Positions 48,227-61,721 of a stretch of DNA of 64,000 nt are shown piece after piece; within the stretch, counting starts at the first letter, position 1; each line of letters starts with the position of its first letter. Origin of the DNA: Kalaharituber pfeilii (Eukaryota; Ascomycota; Pezizomycetes; Pezizales; Pezizaceae); contig WHUZ01000013.1 of the NCBI GenBank assembly GCA_015179045.1, forward strand, positions 806,001 to 870,000, read 5' to 3'. Under the pieces are notes generated by a model. That model saw only the letters and a program-made list of their open reading frames with translations. It was not told the DNA's origin and searched no databases. A program made the translations under genes and the position numbers.

Positions 48227-51200
48227 GCCGAGCTAGTAGTTCGCGTCGTTTGTTTAGGAATGACGGATCAGTACAGGCCTGGGGGCTCGATAATGAGGTT
48301 GTTAGTTACAGTACGTTAATTGAATCATAAGATTGCGGTCTGGGCAAAATTTGCGACAGGCCTGGCTGTTGCAGTCAGAGCCATTGATTGCGTGCCTGAT
48401 AAAGGAAAGCGATTGTGACCTACATGCCTCTCGTCCCAAAGAAACTGAATGTACTGTAGGTTGAAAGGGGCCACAGATTGAGATTCGATATTTTTCTGCG
48501 TGGGGGCTAAAGCAACCGCCTTGCAACAAGGGAGTTGCACTAAGCTAGTGTGAGGCTCGTCCAAGGGAATTTCTAGAACGAAACTTCAGAGAAACGTCGA
48601 CGTTGCAAGGCCTTGTCAGTTCTGAAATCGAGACAGAGTGTGAAAGGAACAGAATATGTGAAAGGGTGTTGTGGGGATAGGAGGGCGTTGGCGGGGTGGC
48701 CAGGAGTCTGGCAGGGCGAGCGCCAGAATGAGCGAGGAAGGAGGAGTGGGTAGGGACAAGAGAATGGCCGTCGTTTTGTTCGAGCAGCCTGAACGTTCTA
48801 GGTGTTGACGATGGCCGCGGGGCGTGAACAGTGGTGTAGCGGCTCGCTCGAGGCTGGTGTGCCTGGCCGGAGAGGACGCTAGTAGCTTGTCAGGATAAGG
48901 TTCGATACACCATACAACGTGCCAGCGGTGCAGTTGCGCGCTGCTGGGGGGATGGGGGGGGGGAGGGTTGAGGCTTGCGCGACCGCGGACCTGAGGTAAT
49001 AGATTCTGCCCAGAAGTGGAGCGGTGCTACAGTAGTGGGCTTGCCCCCGTTGCAGGCTTCTTTCGTTTATGGAGATCTGACAAGATGATGTAGCGTCCCT
49101 ACTGCGCTGTTGGCCCGGCTGGACTTGGGCTTGTATATACGAGGCGTGTGTGCGTGTGCGGCGGGAGGGCACCAAGCAAGTACGTATCCCCGCGCGGGGG
49201 AGGGGGAGGAGAGGGCAGCAGCAAGAGGGGAGAGGGCAGCAGTGCGCAGGTGGGTACTTAAGGGCGCCCCCCCGCCCGGCGCGCCTCGAGGACTGCTAAA
49301 TGGACCGGCTCTGCACCGGGCTGCCACGACCTGCGTTTGCACCTACGGCAGCCGCCCTCCCACGCCTTGGGATCGAAACTACCCCCTCCCCCTCCCCCTC
49401 CCCCTCACCCCCGACCACTTCACCAACATTCACGAGGCTGGCCAGCTGGGCTGCTCGCGAGCCTCCATTGGGCAACTGGCAAAAGGATGCACGCAGGCAT
49501 ACACTGTTTCGTACCTAGAGACATACACGACGTCCCCAGTACCTCGACGCCCTGCTTCTAAGGACAACTGGTGATAGCACCCTTCAGCACTTCGCCTTGC
49601 GTGCGCAGTCAGTTGGCATATATACTTGCAGCAACGAGTAGCAGGCTCCGATATCTCTCGTGGCGCCCGTGATGGGCCGGAAATACCCTTCCGCCAGGTA
49701 AGACTACCACAAACGTGAGCGAAGCGTAGCACTGGCTGTCTGCACAAAGTTCATGGCTGCATTGTCTATCACTACATGCTTGCCTTTTTACTCCCAAAGC
49801 TCACGGTCCACATTACATAGTCAGGAATAATGGAGGCACAGAACTTCTCCATGTCAGTCACAACCAGTGGCTATGGGGTCTGCTTTTATACTCCATTCCA
49901 GCTTCTGAGGTACAAGGCAGGGCACTCCTTGCCTGAAGCGCACCGGAGCCGGCACTTACTCAGCTGCTAGTTAACAAGACAGCATATTGGAGAAGCTGCT
50001 GATTGATATATCTAGAGCGAGATGTGCTGGATTCCCACTTCAGAGTTATGTCGATAATAGTATTGTTCACTGGGCTGGTTTGTTCGGTAGCTCTTTGATA
50101 TTCCAAGCATTTGTGCCACGGTAGTCTCACAAATGCGTCCATTTATCGCACCAATGAAGATGGACCAGTCCTCATGGTCCAGTGCACCTGAGGACGCCCA
50201 AGGGGTTATCATCGCCCATAGGCATTCAGGTTCCAAGAGAACTTGGCAAAATTGGGACCTCAACAGGAGTATGCTGCAAACTCTTGATAGCATCTCCCAC
50301 ATACAGGTGATTTTGTGACCTTTATACACGTGAGCAGAAGATTCCTACACAGTGCATGTATTGAGATCCAGTGTACTAATCTGTTGCGGTGGACCACAGC
50401 GTACAACACGGTTCTTTGAGTTCGCTTCTGTAAGCCTTATAAGGCGTATTCTTACAATGTCCGGTCAATATATGTAACGGTTATGGCCACATGCATTGCT
50501 AGGCGTTGGCTTAAAACGAGTGTCTGAGGACATGGGGTCATAGAACGAGACAGTATGTAGTAGCCTCTATGATTGAACGAATAGTTTACCGACGAATGGC
50601 TTTATGAAATTTTCAGGATCTCGAGGATAGCAAGGTGGAGGCCCACCTTCAACAAACCTGTAATCTCGGGAGTCAACTCTAACCAACCAACGTTTCCTTG
50701 AGTTTTGGATTCGAGCTTCCTACTATGTGTTGAGATAGAATCACAAATACTAGAAAGAATCACCATGATATTCTAGTGTACTATCTTCCTGCGTACGTGC
50801 GATGAAAAACATAGTCCAACGTTTCAATACCGACTGAAGCACGAGTTTGCACCGTTGCGGCTTTAGTTTAACAATCTTCCTAAGTCAATACCTGAAATAA
50901 AGGGGGCTATTACCAACTCCAACCAATTCATGGTATATGTTGATTTAGGCGCTGGAGGAACATGAGCCCCATGCATTTATGGATATATTGGGCTGCAGAA
51001 GTACCGGTCGAGGAAAGAGAGTCCAATCAGCGAACATTGAGGTTAAAAACGATCCAGAAGTGGATTCACATCGCTTTCCTTACATTAATGACTTGTACAG
51101 CAATAACAGAAGGGACTCATCCCTATTACCAGATCACCGTGACCAGTCCTGCGAAGGAATACAGTTGAATTAGCGTTTCAGGCTATTTCTTCTATCATCT

Positions 51201-52895
51201 CAAGTGTCACACAGTACTTTTGTTTTCTGGACTTCTGGTCGGTCAGAGTCGTCCTTCAGTTAATGACACAAAGAGCACTGGTGTAAGTGTTTCGCCTGAA
51301 GCAGCACTTACAATTCAAGAGTTATGTTTGTTAAGCTTAACTATCGTTGATGCGTTGGAGCATATGCTTGTCTCTTCTAAACTTCTTGACAGGATTACTT
51401 AATATAAGTGAAATTCTGTTGCTGATAGGAAGTGCCAACTAACTTGCTCTCGGCAATGTTTCACATTCGGCTGAGGTATCATTCATATAAAGCCCTTAGG
51501 AACATTCTACTCAGTTTGAATATGTTGTTTCCCATGAAAGGGTAAAGTGATACTTAAAGATGACCAGGTTCGATATAGGAGGGACTATCATCTCTGAAGG
51601 AAGAGAATTTCAAGGTTATGTTATGAGGGGGATAGGGATGGCTGCTTTACCCTCCGACTAACTCTAATGCTTGATAGCTTTCGATGTTTGTGCTAACTTA
51701 GAGAGAGCCATATGTCATAATTCATACGAGAAATCAAGCGCATTGGCTATTTCACGCGCCAAGTTGTCTTAGGTTTCCTGGTAATTCACCTTCAGTGGTC
51801 AAGTATATCCTATTACCAAACCCTTTGGAAAGGAAGAGATCTCATATAACGGCCACCGAAAGGGATAGCTCGAGCTATCATTGCTCAACCCGGCTCTCTA
51901 TTGAGACACCACAAATATGCATTTGGAGTAGGTAAGTTCAAGGGTACAATTGCAGTCCTCTCCCCGCGCCGCAGGTTTCATTAAGTGGGTGAATATCTAC
52001 AACAAGAGGCCTCACGATACTTGTGGCGGCTCACAGGTGAGAGTAACCCTGTAATGGTAGATCAGGTAAGTGCTCAACTGACAGCAGTATATTGCATTGT
52101 ACAGTACGGTAGTAGTCTCGGAACGTATGTTAAGTAGTAGCCTCGTACCCAACCACAGTAGAGACTCTAGAAAGCGGGAGTATACCATAACTCTTCCGCT
52201 TGGACAGTCCGACTTAGACATCATAGTCAAGTTCACATAACAACAACCCAGTAAAGGAATATAGGTGTCTTATACCTCTCGACCTACACCTCTTATTTAC
52301 ATACAACTGTGCTACACCGTATAATTATCTTGAGTACACAGTACTCACTTGCATGTATAAGGTGCTACCATTGCCACTGGACTTTGGGCGGCCGCACAAG
52401 AATTTACCAAAAGTATATGCAATCTGACTGTGATATCGCAGTGGAAACAATACAAACTAGTTCCCGTATTACAACTAGATTATTTGCGCTTGGAGTGACG
52501 GTGACGGTACTGAGTACGGTTAACGTGCGAAAATGGTAAGACAGCACAGACAGTCTAGAATTACTCTCGTTCAAAGGTCTAGAATGAAGAAACTGAAAGC
52601 AATCAGCATTTACGTTGCCACAGATATGAGGTGTCTTGAACTTTGGCGGCAAAAATATCGATGTCTAATGGGACTATGCATAATATGTGTCCAGGCAAGG
52701 TCATAGCTACCTCATTTCAAAGGTGAGTCTATGCCAATATTACTGAATTCTAATAGCATTTGATGTAATGATACGAGTAGTATCTGGATAGCAGGGAATA
52801 CTAACATGTAGTAGTGGTAATCACATGCATGTATTTAACTACTAGAGATATGTACCACATAAGTAAGTTATAAGTAAACGTACAATGAAAGTTTA

Positions 52896-52923
52896 TATGT
52901 ATGTATGTATGTATGTATGTATG
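52896..52923. repeat. GTAT microsatellite
   Basis: Seven perfect copies of the tetranucleotide (ATGT/GTAT frame) in the gene desert. Confidence 0.9.
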
Positions 52924-53470
52924 GTAAAAGCGTCCGGCAAACAGACTGTTCGAACTTCATCAGGTACAGAGCGGACTGGTTTCCCTAGCCTATACCCGCA
53001 CCAGAATCTAACAGCAACCATATCATAATTTGGAAACAAGGAGATTACAGATACATCTGGGATCGAGAACACTTATAGATGATTTCGAGGGGATTTGCAA
53101 GTGAGACAGCTTTTTGTGTAACCATAAAAGCTAGAAATAGCTGTGCCGAGACTACCGCAAAGGGTATTTAGTATGGTTGTGAATATCACGTGGTTCCCTG
53201 AGTAGTTGGTATAACGTTCTCACTCTGACTCTCGTTGTATAGCTGTAAGTCACTCAGAATATTATAAGACGTGTATAATGGATGACTCTGAGACAAGAAG
53301 AGTTATCTTGAGAGTGAGAGTTTGATACTACTGCTTAGACCTTCAAGTAGTAGTGCCGAGACCGTATAAGAAGCCTTATCACGGGTGGAGTACCTTTGGG
53401 AGTCCGAACACGGGAACAGTATCTATCCCTTGAAGGGCGAGAATTAATTTGTCAGAATCCCGGCTTGCCG

Positions 53471-53503
53471 ATCTGACGCTATGAGCGTGGGACGCGCTGC
53501 ACC
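53471..53503 (-). other. tRNA-like anticodon-arm sequence (CAT anticodon)
   Basis: On the minus strand this reads GGTGCAGCGCGTCCCACGCT then CATAGCGTCAGATC. GCGCGTCCCACG, a CTCATAG seven-base loop and CGT resemble the D- and anticodon-arm of a methionine tRNA, but the stem is only about three base pairs and no T-arm box B (GGTTCGANTCC) follows. A complete tRNA gene is therefore not supported. It may be a decayed tRNA, a tRNA-derived repeat, or a retrotransposon primer-binding region related to the adjacent LTR-like block. Confidence 0.25.
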
Positions 53504-53560
53504 TAATTCCACTACTCTACGCACTTGGTCCTCTGCTAGCATGAACGAGAGTTGTTTGAC

Positions 53561-53874
53561 TGTATAGCAAGTGCGGAAACCAATATTAGGAAGACATAAC
53601 TGTAGAAAGGTTAAAGGTAATGGAAAACAAGTATGAACAGATGAATAAACAGTGAATAGGAAGGATGAAAGATGAAGAAGGTAGAAAGAATGCCCTTTTT
53701 ATACCAGTTTGTGCAGCATCACCATTTCTAAGCATCCCCATGCCCCTGGACTTACCCTCACCGTGTGTATGTTACCCAGCATTGCCTATATATCACCATA
53801 CGACCCTCGTGACCTGCGGCGTCTAAGCCCAGCGTCAGCACGGTAGTAGTAGCTTAGGCGCGCTGCCTACTACA
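53561..53874 (-). mobile_element. LTR-like block
   Basis: Read on the minus strand, a 314-bp segment begins TGTAGTAGGCAGCGCGCC and ends CTTGCTATACA, giving TGTA...TACA inverted termini. It contains a promoter-like GGTATAAAAAGGGC about 175 bp inside, then a T/C-rich stretch. This is the layout of a fungal LTR. There is no matching target-site duplication beside it, no coding region in the flanks and no second copy in the window, so the call rests on termini and TATA box only. Confidence 0.4.
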
Positions 53875-56511
53875 ACGCGCTGGGTTTTGGCAATTGCATA
53901 TGCTGGGGAGCCCAGACAGAAGGCAAAAGCTGCGAAGATCTGCAGCGCTACTATCGCTGTAATTCTCTTCTGCATCTGGCGCCTAGGAATGACCCCTAAG
54001 TAACGGAAAACTCCAGGTGTAGATGTGCCAAGGAAGCCTGGTAAAGGGCCATAGTTCTCCTGTGATTTTATATAAGCCTTTCGCTACCGGAAAAGTTTTC
54101 CTCGCTTCATGGATACTCCGCGACAAGTCTTACTTGACCTAAAAGCCACTTGATACACTCTTTTAAGACCTTCATTTCGGCAGCCAGAGAAAATAGCTGC
54201 AATACAGCTGCAGCATATATGAGCGGTAAATGTTTGTTTGAAAAAGCTCGGGTACCCCGCTATATGTGCAATATATAGCGTGCATAAGTAATATAACTGC
54301 GTGAATCGTGGATCCGGCTACCGATCGATCGTTGCTTGGGGTTTAAAGTGCTAAAGAGAAGTATTTGAGTGCATATATTGGGAAGTGAGACAATTGTCAA
54401 CATGTAGGCGTGAGACAGTCGAGGATGCGACGGTTTGTGAGAACCGGGGGATGCGAGACGTTGAAGTCGGGGGAGCAGGTACTATGATAGTTAGAAGATG
54501 TCGTCCATGCTCTAGAGGTTCCAGGGCTTGTTAGTCTGGTTGCAAGGACTTGTATCTATCCTGATTAGCGTTCTTGGCAGTAGCACAGGTCCGAAAATGG
54601 AACTCAGTCCAGTAGCGCTACACCCAAACTAGCACTGGGGCTTCTTCATAGTAGTTTAGGTAGTACAAGTGGTACCTGGTATAGAGTTGAAACATATTGC
54701 CTTTATGCCTTCATGAGCTCGAAGCCGCACCACATCCAGCTTTGATCAGTCTATCGATCGTTGTTCACAACACCGATCTCAGTTCTGTAGTAGTGAGTCT
54801 GGCTACCGTTTTGCACGTTCTTTGTACGAGTACACCATAAACATTCTCACTAGCTATACATCATACTTATATCTCTCATGTATGTTATTCCGCAACAAAA
54901 CGGTCAAATAGGACTTCTGGCATGCATGGACGTCGATTGTTGATTTTGTGGATGTATCGTGCTAACAGTGGTGATCTTTCTTTGCTCTTTTGGAGACATA
55001 CAGACCTACTACTCACTGGCCTCTGGTGATAGTCAAATGAGCTCAGCTCATTTGCAGTGTCATACCTAACCCTGTGTTTCCGTATTTCCTCCTTTTATGA
55101 TCTATCAACTGATGGACAAGGAAGGTACTTAGTGACCCAACTGTTCTATGCTACACTGACACAAGTTCGATTAACGTCTAGCATTGAGTATCGGGCGGTA
55201 GACTGCACACGAACTCTGGCATGCCGCGCTATCCACAGTTGCAGCATGTATGGTATGATCATGATACCCTGTGTGGAGAGATCGCCACCAGTAATTATTA
55301 TTATCTATTCCAGTCTTAATGCTAGCCAGAGAAGTATTCAGTGAGCATCACTTTAGGTGATCGGTTTGTATTTACCAGTTGCAATCGATCGATGAACAGA
55401 AGTCCCCTGCTGCGGTGGAAAAGGACTATGTGAGCGCGTTAGAATTTTCTCAGTCAGCATTACAATAGAACTTAGCGCGTGCAACGAATAAATGTATATG
55501 TGAGCCAAATCTTCTTTTAATGCTGCGCTACCTGTTTTCTTCCAGTCTAATGTTGTGATGAACGTGTATGTTATGCAGGTACCACTGCTAACCGCGGTTG
55601 GTTTGGGTCTATACACCAGAAGAAAACGCCATATAATACTACAACAATACCTACATGGGAATAATCTAATAAATTTTAGAGCAATTAACAGTGTATGGTA
55701 AATGAGACCGCAATGCTTCAGCCCTTGAGGCATTGGAAGGACTGATATCAAGAGAAACACAAGATTGAAATCCTACTTAAACGCTAAAAAAAAAAGGATG
55801 CCGCAGTTTTTTATAGAAATACCTTTAATTTAATCCCGCCTGTCCCTAGACCTAAAACCGGGAAGATCTAGGCTAATGCCGTCATTCCACCACATGCAAA
55901 CCATGAGCAGCCTTGAACTCATATACATATAGTCTAATGCATCTGGTATGCATTCGAAACTCCTTTGGTCCCTGCTTGGAAAGTAACCAGGCTACTTGGC
56001 CACGCCACATACAATAATTTGGAGGAAACAAAGCAGGGAGGTAAGGGTCTTGCCGTTTCTGTGCTAGTGTTGGGCAGAACCGCAACTGGATATTTGTGAA
56101 ACCACTTTGACAGAGTTATCATCAAAGTCATTAACCGCTACTATTTTTCTTTTCACTACATGACTAATGGACACACAAAAGAGGGTCCTTGTATCCTAAA
56201 CTGTATTGATTAATGTCTATCAAACTCAGTTCTAAAGCTTGGTTCATTTTTTGCTGGCTTTGAAAGTTGCTCAGGCATTTGATATGCTACATAGAAGGTA
56301 CAAATTGTAGATAGTATTTGCAAATATTTCCGTTAGCTGGTTTCCAAGGACTGACTGTAAATCACTAGGGTAATATAGCAACACAACATTTGAACTGCAT
56401 TTTGCCATTACTAGAGGAAGGCAAGTTATATGCTAGTGCTAGAGAGAATTGGAAAATCTAAAGCGTTGTCGGACAGCAAACCGGCATCAGCATACACGTC
56501 GAGCAGGAAGA

Positions 56512-56550
56512 GAATATAGGAAGGAAAGCAAAATATAGGAAGGAAAGCAA
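56512..56550. repeat. Tandem duplication of about 19 bp
   Basis: AATATAGGAAGGAAAGCA occurs twice back to back (starting near 56513 and 56532). It is purine-rich and non-coding. Confidence 0.8.
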
Positions 56551-58715
56551 GAAAACGAAAAAATGCTGATAAAGGACAGAATAACTTTAGGATCGACGAG
56601 CTGAGGCTCGCTGCCATCGCCACCACTTATTTCTATTCTGTTTTCAAGGGCCTTCGATTCTTAGTTGAAGCTGATACGGCGGAAACTGATACAGCTGCAT
56701 TATAGGCATCATACCCAGTACAGTCATGGGCAGGAAAACGATCAGCTACAACTCATTGGAGTCACGTTAGTCATAATCAGAGGTCAACATACCAGCTTAC
56801 ACTGACAGGTGATTATACTGAAGTTGATTTCAGTGGTTTAGGTACCAGGGAGTATCAATCATGACTTGCTTCAATATGGACCAACCTCATGTGTTATGCT
56901 TATTATCATCCCATTATCAATCAGATGATTGGTGGCATTGACATCAGTGTCTATTTCACTCGCGGGCACATTCATTTCAAATGCTATATCAAATACTATT
57001 ATAAACAATCAACTCGGATTCTGATAAAGTGCCAAGTTTTATAGCCACGAACTGAGAAACATTAACGGTATCTACTCATCACTGAATAAACACTTGTGAG
57101 CGACATTCAAACTTCCGAAGGTTACTTGCAATTGAAGAAATTTCTATACTTGTCCACGAATATCAGACTACTTAGGAAAATATAGCCTTCAAACAAATCA
57201 TGGAATGTTTATATGTTTTTGAGTGTACATTCTAGGAGTTGATCTCTCAACAAGGTGGATCACCTGAGGCGAAGTCTCGGAATTCGGGTGGGGGTGGGCC
57301 GGATAATTAGTCTAGTCTTTCAGTTGTCAAAAACCTGGATGTCGGATCCGACATTCTTGCAGCGCTAAACTAATTTCAAAAACACTTAACCCCTCAAACT
57401 GTGGACGTGTTCGGACAATCCCGGGTGAATTATTTATTCGGCGACCATAGCTGTTCTTCAACTGAGCTTTAAGTATACAACCACATAGGGGCAATATATT
57501 GATCGAGGAAGTCAAAGTGAGCTAATCACGTAATAGGTACTGGTTACGCTCACACTCCATTTATTAGGGCTGACGAGTCAGGACAATTCGCACTTTTGTG
57601 ATTGGACAACCGCTCGAAGTTCAAACTTACCCATTCTAGTGTGTACGTACCTGCGCTGACTATGCTACATTGCATACGACTACCTATGTTGATCGTAATC
57701 CAATTACTTCAGGAGAATTCAGCAGCCTCATCCCTGCTCGCAGCAGTTGGGCGCACAAGTTTACTCTTTGCCGGCATATGGTGAGGTAGCAATTGAACTA
57801 ACACACAGCAATAAGGCTGGAAAATACCAAGTATCATGTGCTTGCCATTAAGTGAAAATCCCGATTTCTTCCGATTGCCCCATCGATCGAGACGCATGGG
57901 ATCGTCATCGGAGTGAACCCCAGAAATATATATTCCCCCACAACTTGATGAAACTTTAGCCGTTGCCATTGTTGGTGACCAGAAATACTTAAAGCGGCGT
58001 GACATGAGTAAACAATGGAAAAAAAAAGAAACAACCTGCGTCGTCAAGCACAGGCCCACCTTGGCGTTCTACTGTATGGAGAGTACTCACAGAAAATCCT
58101 TGCAAAATTGCCAAGTTCAGAAGTTACCCTTTGAAAACTTTAAAAAGAAGGGAAAAAGAAAAATAAGAAAAAGAAAATTTGAATCTTCACAGGCCACCTG
58201 CTTTTGTTTCCAGGCCAACCTGTTTGAATTGAGTAACATACAACGACCAATCTAAGGCCAGGCTCCGCCCTTCGAAAATATTCTCGCGTGGATTAGTACT
58301 GTGTGGATTTTAGATCCCATGCAGGACTAGATTGCTTTCTCGTGACATGGGATGGCGCCCCAAGTTAATAATAAAATTCCTTGGAGGGATAGTGTTTCGC
58401 TTTCAGTCGTTCTATGGCAGTGAAAGACTTCCAGCGTTAGCGTTGAGGCCTCATAAAATGTCACTGAGTCCTACTTGATCTGAGCTACCTAGACGCGTTA
58501 TGCTTCTGTACAAGAGTTCTTCACGTCGAATGTTACATCGTCCCTCAATAATGTATAATAGCAGAAGTTAAACCAGGGCAGCCGTACGATCAAGCTTAAC
58601 GCGATCTCATGCTTTGTAGTACTTGTAACAACTCAACCTTATCCATCAGATTCCGCCAGCACTTTCCTACCCAGAAGCCAATGCGCGTCATGGAGGTTTA
58701 ACGGTTAAAAAAGAA

Positions 58716-58717
<2 letters not shown>

Positions 58718-58746
<29 letters not shown>
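58718..58746. repeat. Poly-T run of 29
   Basis: A continuous T run in the gene desert, preceded by AAAAAAGAATC. On the minus strand it is poly-A, so it could mark the 3' end of an old retroposed sequence, but no coding remnant is visible beside it. Confidence 0.85.
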
Positions 58747-58750
<4 letters not shown>

Positions 58751-59159
58751 CCCGTAACCACGCTTACAGGCTACCAGCCTATGGCAGGGAAAAAAAAAGA
58801 ATAATTAACTACAGGTACTTACTTCATTTCACTCCGTCTCTCTCCTAGTAGGCAATATGCAAATGCATGATTTCAAGGTCTTCAAGAAGATTGCTTATAG
58901 GTACTAGTACCAGTTCCAGCTAAGCAGGATTGCTTGCTTCTATCAGCTGAGGTAGATTTGGTGGTAGTTGTTAATTTCCTGCAGCGTGTTCGCAACTGTA
59001 ATGTACCCAAGTTCAGCACAGGGTCCACCGGACCACCGATGACTATAAATGGTAGTGCTGAAAGAAACTCTAAGGAATATTAAATGGCCTGTTTGGTAGT
59101 AAATCGTCCGTTGACCATGAGAGTTTGTAGGTAATTCCAGAATGTAATCAAAGCCCAGA

Positions 59160-59660
59160 TCTATTTTATAAGTCAGAGTGCCCTTTAATTCTAAGTAAAG
59201 AAAAGTTAAAGCTTTATATATTATAAGAACTAGATCAATTTCTAAATTACTTATAAACAAACTTATATACTCAAGATTTTACTAAAATATTATTTAGTTT
59301 AAAATCAAGTTATTAAAAATCAAAGATACTAGAAATTAACTTTAAACTATAGTTAAGAATATAAAATATTTTAAAATAAGATATTTTAAATAGTATATAC
59401 TTAATATATATAATTTATTATATTTAAATACTTTAATTACTTATATTTAAAAATATTTATATAAATAAATATATAAAATTTATATTTTTTAAAAATATTA
59501 TAATTTAAAAAACTAATAAAATTAATATTATATTAATAGTTATATTATAAAATAAATTTTATATAATCAAGTAATCTATAAAATATTATATTATAAGTTA
59601 TATAATATATTAATTATATTATTAGATATGCTTACATATATTTATCTCCAAATTATGCCT
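59160..59660. repeat. Extremely AT-rich island
   Basis: About 500 bp composed almost wholly of A and T (TATTTAAATA, AATATATAAAATT-type words), sharply different from the moderately AT-rich flanks. No open frame survives. In Pezizomycotina such islands usually arise from repeat-induced point mutation of transposon copies. An AT-rich replication or scaffold element is the alternative. Confidence 0.75.
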
Positions 59661-61721
59661 ATATAATAAGACTTACATATGCATTTTCAAATTCGCTCTA
59701 GAGTTTATAAAATAAGTTAAGTATGTGGAGGATAATGTCTCTTACTTGCATATCCAGAATAGACTTCTTGGCATTATCCTTTTGCCGTTTTCGAAATGCT
59801 TGATGTGCCTGTGAATTGAACAAGAAGTAGGTATCAGAATATAATAAGTACTAGTATGTCCTTGATTCTTAAGCTAGCCAGACTAACCCTTGAAGAACTG
59901 AACGCACGCCAGATGTCTCGACAATTGGCAAAGCGCGGTAAGTTGAAGGAGGATATGCGGCAATGTATTAGTTTGTGCGGTCGAGCTGAAGGTAGAACCA
60001 TATGAGATGCATGGTGAAAGGAGCTGAAAGAAGGAATTATACGAGCTTTACGAAGTGCTAGACACCAGCAGTGGAGAAAAAGCAAAATAATACCCCGGGC
60101 CGAGAGACGCAAGTTGCCGTGCTTGCTTGAGGATCAAGCTTGATAAATTTTTTTTTCCCCAGCTTGATGATGATTATGAAGATATCATTGTAAACAGAAG
60201 GGTGAGGCCATTGTCTCCATCAGCTGAAGGCTCGGATTCCGTGGCCCACTAGTTACTGTAGCACGAGGGCGTGGGCAGAAGAGCACGCACCTTAGAGCGG
60301 CGAAGTACCTACTTGATGTGAGAGAATGTTCCAAAATCAGAGAGAGGCGATATCGCGTGCATAGTGTTCCTGCCCGCGCACGTGCTCATTGTACGCTTGC
60401 ATGCAGCGTTGTAAATAGAAAAAGCAAAAGCTCTGATGCACTGGTGCATGGGTGGTACATGTAATGACGATACGGGCATGGATAACACAGACGAACCATT
60501 AATTATACCCCCACATCCCTGCGAGTGAGAATGTACCCACGCCATGGGGCCACCAACCATCAATCGTCCAATGGTAAGGAAGTCGGCGAATGTACGACGT
60601 GCGCGGGATCTCAGAGGCTTCTGGCTGTAGTCTTTTTCTGAGGCCCTGCCCTGTTGCCCCTGTACCGGGACAGGGTGGGAGGGTGGTCAAGCATAAATGA
60701 AGGGTTAGCATATGCATGGCAGGGGCTGCAATGTCTGTGTGTTTACAATACTATTTTACCTCTCAATCGGTACAGAGACTAATTCTCAATGTATGTGTAA
60801 CAGCGGCCGCGGAGACCATTCACGACCACGGCCTTGAAGTGTAACTGCTGCGCGCTCACAGGAATCATGTAAAAGATATTTGAGCGCCACATGCGCATCT
60901 TGATTACTATGTAGCGATTGGCGAACTATGTGCCTCATAGATAGGCAATACTCATACACTACCGACAGAACCTTCATGCAAACTGGTTGAAGGACAGCCA
61001 GGGCAGACCAAAGCCCTGTCCTCCTAGTTCGAGGGTGATGCAGCATACACACCTGCGGGCATGTCGGAAACCTTGTCTGGGCATGCGGGCGGACAAGGAC
61101 AAGGACTTATCGATATGTCGAGCTGTATCATAGCTTAAATCTATGAGGGCCCTTGCCCTTATCTATGGGTGAATCCGCATGTTGCTAATATTTTTGACGT
61201 TATCGCTGGGCCAGTTAATTAGTGGCCTTTGGTGCCCTCCTCCATCACGCTGCCCCTCCACCCCACCACAAGGCGAGCATTCCACCCTCGCCCCCCGGAC
61301 CCTCGCCCCCCAATTCATCGCGTTTTTTTTTTTTTTTCCCTTCCTTGCTTTTTCCTGGTGCTGCTCCCCCACTGCCACTTGCAACTATCCACTGGCTCCA
61401 CTAGGTACTGCTAGTTGGGACTATATCTACCTCAGAAGAAACCCCGCCTGCCCGCTCTCCTTTACTCTCTTTGCTCTGCCTCCCTCCCTCCATTCACCTA
61501 CCAACACAAAACGCCAAAACCGCCCAGAGAAAAAGGTCTTATCTTTTGCTGGCCATTGGATTGCTGAAGAATCATACCCAGCACAGCCAGGGATCTTCGA
61601 ATAGGAAAGAATTAACTCCTAACAAACAGCAACAACAGCAGCAACAACAGCAGTAGCAGGCATCAAACGTTTCGTCCCTCTGGGTTTTGGGTAGGTAAGG
61701 GTAGCTCCATTAGGCTGCAGT

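Larger units (their letters stand above)
48227..61721. other. 13.5-kb gene desert
   Basis: No intact gene is visible over 13.5 kb, against one gene every 3 kb elsewhere in the window. The first 1.4 kb (to about 49600) is GC-rich and holds the SUZ12 promoter. From about 49800 on, the DNA is AT-rich with only short open frames (under 110 codons), which look like chance or decayed sequence. Landmarks inside are an LTR-like block (53561-53874), a GTAT microsatellite, a 29-T run (58718-58746), a short tandem duplication (56512-56550) and a very AT-rich island (59160-59660). The last 400 bp is CT-rich and should contain the glutamate synthase promoter. Confidence 0.6.

Noticed and set aside
49110..49574. 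154-codon + strand open frame
   Set aside because: A GC-rich promoter-type sequence with CCCCTCCCC repeats. The peptide is low complexity and has no recognisable family.
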